Source of the DNA: Silene noctiflora
Taxonomy: Eukaryota; Streptophyta; Magnoliopsida; Caryophyllales; Caryophyllaceae
DNA: 30,070 nt
Direction of reading: 5' to 3'
NCBI GenBank assembly: GCA_009801015.1
Contig: VHZZ01000007.1
Span: forward strand, 557,005-587,074
Position numbers and translations under genes: made by a program. The notes beneath the pieces are model-generated. The model worked only from the letters and a program-made list of their open reading frames with translations, was not told the DNA's origin and ran no database searches. Shown in pieces: positions 1-10,145 of the stretch (the stretch's first letter is position 1; every line of letters starts with the position of its first letter).

Positions 1-163
1 TAATGGTGAAAATAAAATAAAATAATGGTAGATATAGAACAATTTGCCCAAATAATTACCACGCATGCATTGCACGCGCCTAGAAAAGGAAAAAAATGCA
101 CCTATATATGTTTATGTGATTCATTTCCAACTTTGTTTAAATCTCTTTGATATATTTCTAAAT

Positions 164-305
164 CAGTAGGTCTCGTGAGACCGTCTCTCACTAATTTAGT
201 GAGAGACATAATAGGAAAATAGAAAAAGCAGTGGGTCCCTCACCCCATCATGTGAGAGGTCTCTCAATAACGCTATTGAGAGACAGTCTCTCAGAAGTTT
301 TTGTG
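164..305. mobile_element. MITE with 9-bp target duplication (Mutator-like)
   Basis: A 142-bp element flanked by the exact 9-bp direct repeat tttctaaat (155-163 and 306-314). Its two ends are inverted copies built on gtctctca/tgagagac, and each end also folds on itself (gtctctcac..gtgagagac on the left, gtctctcaat..attgagagac on the right). A 9-bp duplication is typical of Mutator-like elements. No coding capacity. The superfamily assignment is inferred from duplication length only. Confidence 0.7.
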
Positions 306-314
306 TTTCTAAAT

Positions 315-735
315 AGTTTTAGGGTTTGAATTTTACTTTAGATCAACAGGATCCTAGGGTTAAGTTAGTGAGAGATATTCTTCTATATCACTTAATGTAT
401 TTTCTGTAATTCTTTTACTGTTGATCGTGATCCAAAATGACTCTTTAACTAGATTTACTCCTGTGTAATAATTACACGGGTTTACTATTAAAGTTACTGT
501 AAACTATTTTTAATTAAATATGTACATTATTTCTATAAAAATAGTTTTAAACCATGTTACATCACAATTTTATTTTTATTGGGCTGATCTGCAAGGCCCA
601 ACTATACTTGTGACTCCTGACTTTGGATCATTTATACATGAACTCTGTGAATTTGTGATAAATTAGTTTTCTCTTTATTTCCTTTTATATCAATTTTCTT
701 CTTTCGGTTCAGTTTAATCCTTGAGCGATCTAATG
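315..735. other. AT-rich intergenic stretch, no gene seen
   Basis: I see no convincing open frame, RNA gene or repeat in this interval. It separates the first MITE from the first hAT-type element. Confidence 0.5.
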
Positions 736-743
736 ACCACAAT

Positions 744-1166
744 TAGGGGTGGGCAAAATCCAGTCCGGACCGGAAAAATGGTCCGATCCGGATCATAATT
801 AAAAAATTCGGTTCGGTCTCCGGTCCACCATTTTCTTAGATTCCGGTTTCCAGTCCGGTCCGTTCCGGGACCGGTTTTTTCTGGTCCGGACCGGATTGGA
901 ACGGAAAGACCGCATTTTATGTTTTTTTTATTTTTTTCCTTGAAAATATATATTATTCCGGTCCGATCGGGAATTTTTGGGCCGGAATTTGAAAAAGTGG
1001 GCATATTATGTCAAATTCCGGTCCGACCGGTCTGGTCCGGTCTTGGACCGGAAATTTTCGGGCCCGGTCCCGATCCGGAATTTTTATAATCTGGTCCGAT
1101 CCCGGTCCATAATTTTTACCGATCCGATCCCTGTCCAAACCGGTTCCGGTCTGGTGCCCACCCCTA
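744..1166. mobile_element. Non-autonomous hAT element, CCGGACCGG-rich interior
   Basis: A 423-bp element with terminal inverted repeats taggggtgggca / tgcccaccccta and a perfect 8-bp target duplication accacaat (736-743 and 1167-1174). The TIR form and 8-bp duplication are diagnostic of hAT transposons. Almost the whole interior is a degenerate array of ggtccggaccgg-type units in both orientations. No transposase is encoded. Open frames across it (Arg/Ser/Gly/Pro-rich peptides) are by-products of the array, not genes. Confidence 0.88.
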
Positions 1167-1299
1167 ACCACAATTTCAAGCACTGCACAATTTCAACTGA
1201 TTCAACACGAGAATTACCATATACCGATATACGGGCATATGTTAGGAAATAAAACAAGATATAAAACATCGTACGATATATCACTCCCTGCAGTAATTA

Positions 1300-2110
1300 T
1301 TACGTGAGACGATTTCACACGGTAAAACAATTCATTTTTATAAAAATCACTCGTTAATAAATAAAATAAATGATTTTTTTTCAGAAAAAAACCATCTCAT
1401 GGTATGAGACTGTCTTATCCAAACATTACGCCCCATACAAAAATCAAATTCCATTAACTTTAACTCTTTATATTAGGAAAAATCACCAAATTTTGTTCAA
1501 ACAAGATCAAATGTCACTAAAACGGTTTATTTGTATAAAAATCACTCGTTAGTAGATAATAATAAATAAACGATTTTTTTCTAAAAAAGGACCGTCTCAT
1601 GGTATCACTCCATCTTAATCGTTATATGTTTTTTCTTTATGATATATTATTTTCTACATTAATTATTATGTGAGACGGTTTCACACGATTTATTTATATA
1701 AAAATCACTCGTTAATAAATAGTACTAATAAATAAATAATTTTCTTCTAGAAAAGGACCATCTCCTGGTATTGACACCGTCTTAATCTAGAATATGTGTA
1801 TTCCCTAATAATATGCCCCATACAAAAATCAAATTCCATTAACTTTAACCCTTTATATTAGAAAAATCACCAAATTTTGTACAAACAATATCAAAAGTCA
1901 CTAAAACGGTTTATTTTTATAAAAATCGTTCGTTAATAAATAGCAATAAATAATTGATTTTTTTCTAGAAAAGGACCGTCTCATGGTATGAATTTTGTGT
2001 ATTTTCTAACAGTATACACCATACAAAAATCAAATCCATTAACTTTAACTATTTATATTAGAAAAATAATAACCAAATTTTGTACAAACAAGATATCAAA
2101 ATCATGAAAT
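1300..2110. repeat. Cluster of dispersed direct repeats
   Basis: A roughly 100-bp unit recurs about four times (near 1300-1412, 1515-1600, 1670-1773 and 1905-1988). Each copy contains ttataaaaatcactcgttaa, a run of aataaataa, a T-rich stretch and accrtctcatggtat. A second motif, ccatacaaaaatcaaattcc, recurs near 1432, 1815 and 2018. The copies are diverged and irregularly spaced, suggesting nested insertions or local duplication of one non-coding element. No coding capacity is seen. Confidence 0.65.
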
Positions 2111-2123
2111 AAATAAATTATTT

Positions 2124-2513
2124 TCATCGAAAAACACAAATTAATACATCATGATTTTCATCCATATCAGAAAAACTCCTATTAAGAACATTATCATTTT
2201 TATTACATTGAACTAATTTATTAGGAGCCGCAAATCGCATAGAAAACGAGCGTGACAAATTATCGACCTCATCGTCCCACCTCGACCCGTGATCAAAATT
2301 TTGTGCATACGAGTCAGGGTCGTAATTAGTAAGGTGCATTTTACCACCATGTGACATATAACAATCGAAAATTCTAATATTTTTCCGTTTTCTCATTATT
2401 TTCTTCCATAACGATTTCCACCTTGATGGACGATTAATATTATTATTTTCACGACCTAGACGAATTATATCTACGGTCGATGTGGAACAACAAAAACTTC
2501 TTTTCATCTCCAT
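2124..2513 (-). CDS. Small plant-specific protein of unknown function (129 aa)
   Basis: A single-exon frame of 129 codons. I take the ATG at 2513 because the open frame otherwise extends only to a TTG. The protein is basic near the front (RPSRWKSLWKKIMRKRKNIR) and has a conserved-looking core, YDPDSYAQNFDHGSRWDD, followed by NLSRSFSMRFA. That layout (basic W/K segment, then Y-D-x-Y/S-Y-x-QNFD, then LSRSFSxRFA) resembles a family of short uncharacterised plant proteins, recalled from memory and not searched. No signal peptide or membrane segment is apparent. A TATA box lies at 2731-2739 on the same strand, with no upstream ATG in the intervening presumed 5' UTR. That UTR contains a long poly(A) tract on the coding strand (about 2590-2610). 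Function unknown; I infer a real expressed gene from the promoter and motif. Confidence 0.72.
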   Translation of the reverse strand: MEMKRSFCCSTSTVDIIRLGRENNNINRPSRWKSLWKKIMRKRKNIRIFDCYMSHGGKMHLTNYDPDSYAQNFDHGSRWDDEVDNLSRSFSMRFAAPNKLVQCNKNDNVLNRSFSDMDENHDVLICVFR

Positions 2514-2730
2514 GGCCAAAATTGATTATGAAGCTCCAATTTTTTTAATTTTTGGTGTACAGAAAGCCAGCGATTTTGATACTGACGGGATTTTTTTTTT
2601 TTTTTTTTTGTAAGCGAGTTTGGAATGGATCTTTGGTAAGGAAGGAGTTGGAGTAATGAAGCAAATAAAGTGATAAAAAAGAGAGATTATTAGGGAAAAA
2701 TAGGAGTAGATTAAGTGAATGTGACATTGG

Positions 2731-2739
2731 TTTATATAG
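2731..2739 (-). promoter_or_regulatory. TATA box of the 129-aa gene
   Basis: On the minus strand this reads cctatataaa, a consensus plant TATA box about 220 bp upstream of the ATG at 2513. It implies a 5' UTR of roughly 180-190 nt. The hAT element beginning at 2800 sits only about 60 bp upstream of it. Confidence 0.6.
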
Positions 2740-2799
2740 GTAGAGATGTTGAGATTCATTTGTCAATGTGAATGGATTAAAAAAACATATAAATGTATG

Positions 2800-3153
2800 T
2801 AGGGGTGTTCACCTGTCCAGAATCGGACCGGACCGGACCGCAAAGACCGTGGACCGGACAACCTAATAATTCAAACCCGGAGATCGGACCGGTTAGGTGG
2901 GAACCCGGACCGGACCGGACCGGAACCCTTTAGGTCCGGTTTTTTCCGGGTTTGGACCGGACCGGTTACATTTTTTAAGGTAATTTGAGGTAATTTTTTT
3001 TGTTTGGACCGGACCGGACCGGACCGGAGACCGGCCACAATATTTATATGGGCCCGGAGACCGGACCGAATTGTATTCGGTCCAGACCGGACCGGACCGG
3101 CCAGTCCAGGTCGGTCCGATTTACCGGTCCGGTCTACTTTATGTGCAGCCCTA
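2800..3153. mobile_element. Non-autonomous hAT element, GGACCGGACCGG interior
   Basis: A 354-bp element starting taggggtgttcac and ending gtgcagcccta, flanked by the perfect 8-bp duplication aatgtatg (2792-2799 and 3154-3161). The interior is nearly uninterrupted ggaccggaccgg-type repeat. It shares termini and repeat type with the element at 744-1166 but is a separate insertion. It lies directly upstream of the TATA box of the minus-strand 129-aa gene. Confidence 0.87.
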
Positions 3154-3249
3154 AATGTATGTAGCACTTTAAAACATTTACTAGTGTTGGGGTATGTTCT
3201 TTTTTCTTTGGGGTTGCTTTGAATTTGAGTTACCCATGTTTGACCTATT

Positions 3250-3340
3250 TTTTTACACATTATTGTGTGATTGTGAAATAATATGGTTTTAATAAATTTT
3301 TATGGTTCTATTATGCACTCAATTTAACCTTTAAATAAAG
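3250..3340. repeat. Direct duplication, copy A
   Basis: Matches 3531-3624 almost base for base, from the shared start ttttttacacattattgtgtg to atttaacctttaaataaag. Offset about 285 bp. A MITE (3341 onward) sits at the right edge of this copy, so the duplication with its downstream gtaagatcgttatatg motif looks like a local tandem duplication in which only one copy carries the MITE. Confidence 0.75.
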
Positions 3341-3507
3341 GGTAATGATAAATACAGCCCTTAGGGTTGCATTTAAGCATTAAATACTTTTCAAATTTGG
3401 TATTAATTTTGGAATTAAGAACCAAATTACACATCCACCGATGCAATTAATGCATATATTAAGTATTTGTTTTTTTTAGCTTCTTAAATACAACCCTAAT
3501 TAGTAAT
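3341..3507. mobile_element. MITE, same family as 11412-11595 (opposite orientation)
   Basis: Begins ggtaatgataaatacagccc and reads through to aaatacaaccctaa. The reverse complement of 11412-11595 aligns along the whole length. The right terminal repeat appears truncated here, because the final gtatttatcatt present in the other copy is missing. Non-coding. Confidence 0.7.
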
Positions 3508-3530
3508 TATAGTGTAAGATCGTTATATGT

Positions 3531-3624
3531 TTTTTACACATTATTGTGTGATTGTGAAATAATATGGTTTTAAGAAATTTTTATGGTGTTATTATGCACT
3601 CAATTTAACCTTTAAATAAAGGAA
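3531..3624. repeat. Direct duplication, copy B
   Basis: Second copy of the sequence at 3250-3340, followed by agtaattatggtgtaagatcg, which also recurs after the MITE in copy A. Lacks the MITE. Confidence 0.75.
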
Positions 3625-3914
3625 TAATATAGAATAAAATAAGTAATTATGGTGTAAGATCGTTATATGTTTTTTCTGTATGTTAAATATATACCTCATT
3701 TATTAATTCTTTGCAAATTGCAATAATAAATGAGATATTAACCAATTAAGGATGATCTTATAATAACGTAAGACAGACTTATTTCATAACTGAAACACGA
3801 TAATATTGCATCGTGTGAATTTATTATTTTCAGGTAGATTTTGGGAGTAAGGACTAAGGAGAGAGCAATTAGAGAGTTCAAACAAATATTTATCTTATAT
3901 ATTCAAATGATATG

Positions 3915-3975
3915 ATATTTGTTTCGTTTTAAACTTAGGACGAATAATACCGTTTTAAATGAGAATTTGCGTACA
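3915..3975. repeat. Short palindromic repeat fragment
   Basis: cgttttaaacttaggacgaataataccgttttaaatgagaattt matches 12441-12497 closely. Its end (aaatgagaatttg) matches the termini of the Mutator-like MITEs in this window, so it is probably a subfamily fragment. Confidence 0.45.
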
Positions 3976-4212
3976 GATTACTAGGTTTATTATACTTGAA
4001 TTATAGGGGAGGACTTTGGTTAGGCTCCATGTGATTAGCTTAATAAAGAAGTCTCAATCACTCAAGTATAGTATTTCACTTGTGATTCTATTATGAATAA
4101 TGGTGACAGTTACTCCATTATTCTCATAATCCACATTTGCTGAGTCATAGCCCATTGGAACGACAGAAGAAACAATTAGGTACCAGACTTAGTGGAAATA
4201 CAATTAATTTAA

Positions 4213-4408
4213 CGAAGCGTCTTGTTTGTGACAGACACTACGTTATAAGCTGAAGACGGATAGTGTTCCTCTCACAATAAGGCAGGTAGGAGGGCAAGTG
4301 GGGGAGAAATGAAGCAACCTATGAATAGTGTCACTTACATACTGTGAGAGAGGCACTATTCGTCTTCAACTTGTGACGGATAGTGCCCATTTTCAACGAG
4401 AATTTGTG
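4213..4408. mobile_element. Mutator-like MITE, copy 1 (196 bp)
   Basis: Flanked by a perfect 9-bp target duplication ttaatttaa (4204-4212 and 4409-4417). The right end is cgagaatttgtg. Both halves carry inverted modules gaagacggatagtg / cactattcgtcttc and cttgtgacgg-type hairpins, so the element can fold into a long stem. It belongs to the family of the elements at 14984-15605 and 27581-27778. Non-coding. Confidence 0.8.
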
Positions 4409-4459
4409 TTAATTTAATGGGTCTAACAAACAACGGCTAGTACACATAAATAATTGCAA

Positions 4460-4495
4460 CTAGTCTTAAACCCGTGCAAATTGCACGGGCATGCT
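4460..4495 (-). mobile_element. Helitron-like 3' terminus
   Basis: Read on the minus strand, a 19-bp hairpin (cccgtgcaatttgcacggg, 4471-4489) is followed about 8 nt later by CTAG and then T. That is the Helitron 3'-end architecture. The element body would extend to the right on the plus strand, but I could not find its 5' TC end. Two more such termini occur at 16387 and 26314. Confidence 0.45.
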
Positions 4496-4977
4496 TTTTT
4501 ACACTTTTTATTATAAAACTAATATATAGGATAAATTTTTATAATAGTTAATTATCTTCTTTCAAAATTATTATCTTAAAAATAAATTTTTAAAATAAAG
4601 TAAAAAAATCTCTGTTTTCTTGTTAAATAAATTGAAATTACAAATCTAAATGTTGATGAGTTATAAGTCGTATTTTAGTTTTTATATTTAAATTATAAAT
4701 TTTATTTGCAATTAACGTAAATAAGCATAAGGGTCAATTGGCCCGGTAGTCATTGTAGTGTGTATCTTTTTGTTAATTAAATTAGAATTACTACTTTGTT
4801 ATGTTACTCGAGCAACATCAAAAAAATAAAAAAAGAATAATAATAAAAAAAACCGAGTTACCTATCAAGCCAATTTATTAGGATGAAAATAAAACAAAAT
4901 TAGTAAAAGTGAACAGTTTCGCATAGTTGCATACCCGTGCAAATTGTTAAATTCGTTTAGTTAAACTCGTGCATATT

Positions 4978-5024
4978 TGTCTTCAGCTTGTGACGGATAG
5001 TGTCCGTCACAAACAAGATGGTTT
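4978..5024. mobile_element. Terminal fragment of the Mutator-like MITE family
   Basis: Contains cttcagcttgtgacggatag followed by tgtccgtcacaaacaag, the hairpin end module of the MITE family, without the rest of the element. Confidence 0.55.
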
Positions 5025-5373
5025 GTCGAAATGTATAGTAGATTAGTAGAGCAATAAGATAATCAAAACTTAAAAGAAAAAAGGATGAATTTAGAGGGCA
5101 GTATAGGGGATTAGGGGGTCACTGGTCAGTCCAAGTTGGCGCAAAATTTGGATCATAAAAGTTTAATCAACAAATAATTTAATCAAAATCACATGATTAT
5201 CCACGTGACTTTGGGAATTGAGACGTCAGATTAAGCAGAATTAGCATGTTTACTTTTATTATTAACCAAACAAATTGAGAGTTTGACAAAAGTAAAAAGA
5301 ATGATGCAAATTTGACAATAGTCTAATCTTATCGATCTCTCCCTCTCAGCATTGTTTCTTTACACAACACCTT

Positions 5374-5546
5374 ATTCTTTTTGGCTAAGCTCAATCAAAG
5401 CGTCTTATTTATAACGGACATTATCCGTCAAAATTGAAAACGGATAGTGTCCATCTCACAATAAGGCAAGTTGGAGGGCAAGTGAGGGAAAAATGGAGCA
5501 CCGTATTAGTAGTATCACTTGCATATTCTTTTTGGCTAAGCTCAAT
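5374..5546. mobile_element. Truncated Mutator-like MITE between 22-bp direct repeats
   Basis: The left half of the MITE family (aaagcgtcttatttataacgg onward, through ctcacaataaggcaag) lies at 5396-5524. It is bounded by two exact 22-bp copies of a host sequence centred on tttttggctaagctc (5374-5395 and 5525-5546). The direct repeats are far longer than the 9-bp duplications around intact family members, and the right half of the element is missing. Confidence 0.65.
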
Positions 5547-6080
5547 TTACTCAACTTGTATTGGGTAAGGAGCTACATTTTTAGCTGCATAATTTCGGAG
5601 AATTGCGCGCGCGATCTTTTCATTTCTGTTTTTAGTTTCATTTGGTACTTTAATACAATTTCCTGCGTGTCGAATGTTGGAGTCTCGTATTTAGTTTAAG
5701 ATACGTTTTTAGGTGTTTAGAAAACGTATCGTTATTCTGCATAATCAATGTATCCTGCTACATGAACCAAACTATCAAATAAGTCTCTTTGAGAAGTGTT
5801 AGTCTACAAAAACCGCTTCTCATCTTTAAGTTTGATATTGATTGTCTTTTGCTTTCAATAATCGTATTGCTTACTTTTATTGCTTTCGTGTGCCAAACTT
5901 TGATAATCGTGACTAGGATTCCCGACACACACCCCGAGTCTCGAGAAACGTGCTAGTGGGCGATCCCTCACTAATACGAGACCCTTGTTGCTTGCATTCT
6001 TGCCCTAGAGTCGGGTAAGGGTCCGCACCACGATCCGGCTAAAGTACTGGACCGTGACACATTGCTTGTTTTGGCAAAGT
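5547..6080. other. Intergenic stretch, no gene seen
   Basis: Contains a locally GC-rich segment (about 5920-6060) that differs in composition from its AT-rich surroundings, but I find no long open frame, RNA fold or known repeat signature. It may be a fragment of an unrecognised transposon. Confidence 0.35.
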
Positions 6081-6084
6081 AGTA

Positions 6085-6304
6085 CTGCTTTCGTCCAGGT
6101 TATTTGTTTGCTTTTGGTTTTAACACAAAGATAGAGGCCGGGAAGACGAGGGAATCAATTATTAGATGACAAGTAGACTAAATTGAGTGTGCAAGAATCA
6201 ATTGTTCATCAAAAACCTTCATATAATAGAAAGACAAACAACTAACCGAGACATCTAAAAATGAAATAAACAAACAAATGAGTAAATGACCAGGACGAAG
6301 GGAG
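6085..6304. mobile_element. Stowaway-like MITE (Tc1/mariner)
   Basis: Ends are ctgctttcgtccaggttatt on the left and atgaccaggacgaagggag on the right. These are inverted versions of the Stowaway terminus CTCCCTCCGTCC, and each is flanked by TA (6083-6084 and 6305-6306). Length 220 bp, AT-rich interior, no coding capacity. The TIR and TA duplication are the standard Stowaway hallmarks. Confidence 0.75.
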
Positions 6305-6306
6305 TA

Positions 6307-7263
6307 GACGTTTAGTAGAGATTATTTGTATTAAGTTATTCATGAGTACTTAAATCAGTTTGTAAAGGACGGTTCTAAATTAATTAGAGGTTTCGAGTTT
6401 GAATTCTGGGAATACAACAAGTTAAAACTTATGATTGAGAACTTTATTGCTATACTGGTCTCTCCTAACTCAAATTCAAACTAAACCGGATAATATACAA
6501 TACACCAAACAAAAAGCAAACATGATTGTACGGAGTAGATATATGTTTACACACTTAAAAACGTGACACAACGATAACATACACGATTCGAACCCAAAAT
6601 TGTAGGAGTCCATTTATCGTTTTTCCAAGTGTAATTTTTTTTTTTTTTAAATGTAAACTTATTTTTCTTTGACGGGGAAATTCGGAGTTGTCACCTTGTT
6701 AGCAGGTGCGCATTGGATAAACTAAAGATATTTGTGATAAATTACAAAACGTATATACCATATTAACAACCACTTTATTAGGATGGTAGACTCGGAAGTC
6801 TAAAATTTATCACAAATTTATAGTCTAAAATCCTAAAATGACTCCTAAAACGGTACTCTAGAAATGGCTCGAATCTAAAATCATTGAGAAGAGATTTTAA
6901 GCAAGGATAGTGACAAAGCACCACCATAATTAAAGAAAAAGAAAAATAAAAAGAATGAAATATTATTTTTCGTTTTCGCGGCAAAATTTTAAGGGTAGGT
7001 GCGTAATTTTATATGTATTTATATTTATTCAATTAAAATTACTTAACCATACTAAATTTTATCAAAATTTTAACATCAAAACAATTTATTTAATATTAGC
7101 CTAATTTATACGGGTACTAAATTATCGGTAAATTGAATTGTTTCGTTGTGGATTCCGATAATATCATGCCTAGGTGTTCCTTGAACAAAGATCTTGGTTG
7201 TAACTTTCGAATTTTTCCACAAAAATGGACAAAAAGTTAGGAAAATTCAACTGATTTGTTTTA
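6307..7263. other. AT-rich intergenic stretch, no gene seen
   Basis: No supported gene, RNA or element. A poly(T) run lies near 6638. The open frames here are short and compositionally random. Confidence 0.4.
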
Positions 7264-7271
7264 CTATTAAC

Positions 7272-7794
7272 TAGGGGTGAGCAAAACCGTATATTCGATA
7301 CGGTTTTGAAACGGTTTTAAAAATCGCAAAAAACACTATACGGATCCGATTCGGTTTAAATGTATATATGGTTTTCGGGTACCCGGAAAAACCGTGTATA
7401 CGGATATGGTTTGGCAACAAATGCCCAATTAAACATTAAACATTGTAATTATTCAAGAGCTAATAATTACCTATAACATGACCGCCTTTGGCGAAGGGCT
7501 AATTATTGTTTATTGAGATAAGTTACTAAAAAATATCATAAAAAATATTAGAAGAGTGGGAGTTGAAAGATGAACTTTGCAATTTTTAACTTTTTTTATA
7601 CAAAAACTTTAAACCGTGTCAGAAATCGTATATACGGTTTCGTTTTTGCCGATCCGGATACGATACGGTTTTTATAAAACCGTATCGTATTTACGGATTT
7701 TCATATCGTGTATAAGGAAATCTGTATAATTCAAACCGTATACCATATCGTATCCGTATTATAAAACCGTATCGTATATTTTTACTCACCCCTA
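7272..7794. mobile_element. Non-autonomous hAT element, CGGATACGG-type interior
   Basis: A 523-bp element starting taggggtgagcaaaacc and ending tttactcaccccta, flanked by the perfect 8-bp duplication ctattaac (7264-7271 and 7795-7802). The outer about 120 bp on each side are packed with cgtatacgg / cggatacgatacggttttt motifs, and the centre is unique AT-rich sequence. Same terminus type as the CCGGACCGG elements but a different internal repeat. Confidence 0.88.
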
Positions 7795-8097
7795 CTATTA
7801 ACTATGAATCTATGATTAATTATGAAAGGTTAAGTTCCTAAATTACCCTTTATTATTAGTTAGTTTGAAATTTTAATTTTAGTGAAGGAAAATGAAAGTA
7901 CCTATATAACTTACGATAATATCCCGGTGGCGTCCACTTTGAGTACCACCCGGTGGCACCATCTCATTTTATTTTAAAAACAAAGTTCAAACAAATAAGG
8001 CTTGGGTTACCGTCATGCGTTGGGCTTAGTCCATATTAGGCCATTTGTGCTATTTGGATCAGCCAGTTTTTCCTTACTTGGCTATAACATACTCCGT

Positions 8098-8480
8098 ATC
8101 TGATCGGAAAAATGGATCGGATCGACCATTTAGCTTGGAGAGAACCCGGAATGGATTCATTTAGATCTCGTTTTCAGTCCATACTTTTTGAAGTTTCGGT
8201 TTTCAGTTTGATCCTGTCCAAGAATGGTTAGTTTCGGTCCGGACATAATGGTTCGAAATATAAATGTTTTATGACTAATTTTCGCAACTTTATAAAGTAA
8301 TCAAGTATTTGTACAAAAAAAAAACGTAATCAAGTATTTTATCTTCAAAAGATCGGACCGGATCGAAAAATACGGGTTCGGTCTTATCCAAGACTGAAAT
8401 GTTTACGTCTAGTCCTCGGTCCACGTAAATGTTTTTTCGGTTTTCGATTCAGTCCGCCCCGATCTGGTTTTGGACCAATG
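8098..8480. mobile_element. Degenerate hAT-type element with GGATCGGATCGG-like interior (probable)
   Basis: Motifs such as atggatcggatcgacc, ttcggtccggac and gatcggaccggatcg recur on both sides of an AT-rich centre, the same organisation as the defined elements. No clean terminal repeats or target duplication could be recognised, so the boundaries are approximate. Confidence 0.35.
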
Positions 8481-8489
8481 AATAATTTT

Positions 8490-9180
8490 TTTGTTTTTTT
8501 TTTTCTCAAACCGTCTTACATATAAATAAGGGTAAGATTATTAGTAAGACTCACTTAAATTTTAAGACTCTGCCACAACAACTTTTCACTAACTTTTATT
8601 ATTATTTTATTGTTCAGACTCACCTCGACTCACCTTAGATTGTAATATTCTACTACATTTTTCTTATGAGGTTTTAAATAAAAAGGAAACAAATATAAAA
8701 GTCTAACACATGGAAGTCATTATTGGATGTCCTCACTAAAAAGGAGAGCCAAGACTCAAGTAGAGTTTTATGTCGAGTCTTGAATTTTAAGTTTCAATTT
8801 AAGACTTTACTAAGACTTTGTTCGATTATTATCAATTTTAGGTGAGTATTGTCTTAAAATTACTAATAATCTTACCCCAAAAGAATGACTCGAAATTGAG
8901 CAACTCAATTTAGACTATTGATATAGTGTCATTTAAACTTGAATCGAGCTTAATTATGCAAATGCTCTTATTTTCAATCTTCACGATAATTTTCAAAGTG
9001 AAATTTTTACTATAACCTATTAATAGCAATGTTTGGCTTACCATAATTTCAGCAAGTCTTATTTGAAACAGTCAGAAGCTTGTAACGCCTCACAACAACA
9101 CAACCCTATTTCGTTTTTAACATTATTTAAGTCAGGTAGAATCGTCACAAGTTTGTAATCGCGACTACTCACCAGTAATA
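8490..9180. other. AT-rich intergenic stretch, no gene seen
   Basis: No supported coding or RNA feature. The motif gtaagattattagtaagact near 8530 recurs inverted as attactaataatcttacc near 8855, so this stretch may contain an old inverted-repeat element of about 350 bp. Confidence 0.35.
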
Positions 9181-9190
9181 ATTTGTATCA

Positions 9191-9696
9191 CAGAGCACGG
9201 ATCAGAAATCTGATCAAAAGTGCTAGTTCGGATCGAGTTTTCATATTAAAATTCTTGAAGTCAGATATCCATATCCAAACCAAATGTTTCGGATATCCAA
9301 AATAATCGGATCGGACGTCCATATTTTGAAATTTACTTTAAATTAAGTTTGAAATACGATCATATTCATCGTTTTACATGATGTTTTTTTAAGTATTCTT
9401 ACTCCAATGTTCTTGACATAAGATTTAAGAACCACTTATACATTTCTCTAATATTTTAAACTTTAGTTAAGTTTTTGTATCAGATAAAACTGTATTTTAT
9501 CTAAATTATACTAGAAAATTATAGTTTCGGATCGGATATCCAGTTGTTAATTCTAATATCAATATCCAGACTAAAACTAAATATTTCGGATCAGATATCC
9601 AATCTAAACTTAATTTTCGGATCGAATATCCATACATTCGAATCAAATACGAATCGAATATCGAATCAGTTTGGATAATCGAATTTTTTTGCTCTG
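9191..9696. mobile_element. Miniature element with CGGATATCC-type interior
   Basis: Starts cagagcacgg and ends tttgctctg, giving a short terminal inverted repeat cagagca / tgctctg, with tca on both outer sides (possible 3-bp duplication). Both ends carry repeats of tcggatcggatatcca and tccgatatcc-like units around an AT-rich core. The organisation resembles the hAT-type elements, but the TIR differs, so the superfamily is uncertain. Confidence 0.5.
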
Positions 9697-9737
9697 TCAT
9701 AACTCACATGATACATCAACCACCTCAATATTGACAA

Positions 9738-9925
9738 CAAAGCGTCTCCCTTGTGACGGGTCACAAATGAAGACGGGTAATGTCACTCACAAAACGAATA
9801 GGAGGACAAGGTGGGGACACCCCTACTTGCTTTCCTCTCTCCTCTATTTGGTTCTTTTGTCTCACAATTTGGTACCCGTCTTCTCATTTGTGACGGATCG
9901 TATCCGTCACAAATGACAATTAGTG
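9738..9925. mobile_element. Mutator-like MITE, copy 2 (188 bp)
   Basis: Flanked by the exact 9-bp repeat tattgacaa (9729-9737 and 9926-9934). It contains cccttgtgacgggtcacaaa at the left and ttgtgacggatcgtatccg then tcacaaatgacaatt at the right. Same end modules as the other family members with a diverged centre. It lies about 220 bp upstream of the P450 start codon, hence within the promoter region. Confidence 0.75.
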
Positions 9926-9993
9926 TATTGACAAATAGAGGAAGCTACACCCCATCCTAGATTCCTAGCTAGTCCCAATACTAATAATACATC

Positions 9994-10003
9994 TTATTAT
10001 ATT
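9994..10003 (+). promoter_or_regulatory. Possible TATA element of the P450 gene
   Basis: ttattatatt lies about 145 bp upstream of the ATG. It is followed by a CT/CA-rich stretch with three to four tandem ctcacat units (10054-10078), which would fall in the 5' UTR. Weak match; other AT-rich sites are possible. Confidence 0.3.
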
Positions 10004-10145
10004 GATCTTTGAAGTTCCCAAAACATAAACCCCCAAACAATTCAATCAAATCCCTCACATCTCACATCTCACATCTCAATTCACATATATTTCACCAAAA
10101 TCCTCTTCACACCAAACCTTAATCAATCAATCAAAAAAAAAAAAA

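Noticed and set aside
714..1284. Several overlapping open frames on both strands with RSGP/PVRTG-like peptides
   Set aside because: They are translations of the CCGGACCGG array in the hAT element at 744-1166. All frames show the same low-complexity pattern and none resembles a protein.
2871..3260. 129-codon open frame and its opposite-strand partner
   Set aside because: Lies over the hAT element at 2800-3153; the peptide is the translated repeat array.
5493..5699. 68-codon open frame with hydrophobic stretches
   Set aside because: Starts inside a MITE fragment, no promoter or homology signal, composition typical of random AT-rich frames.
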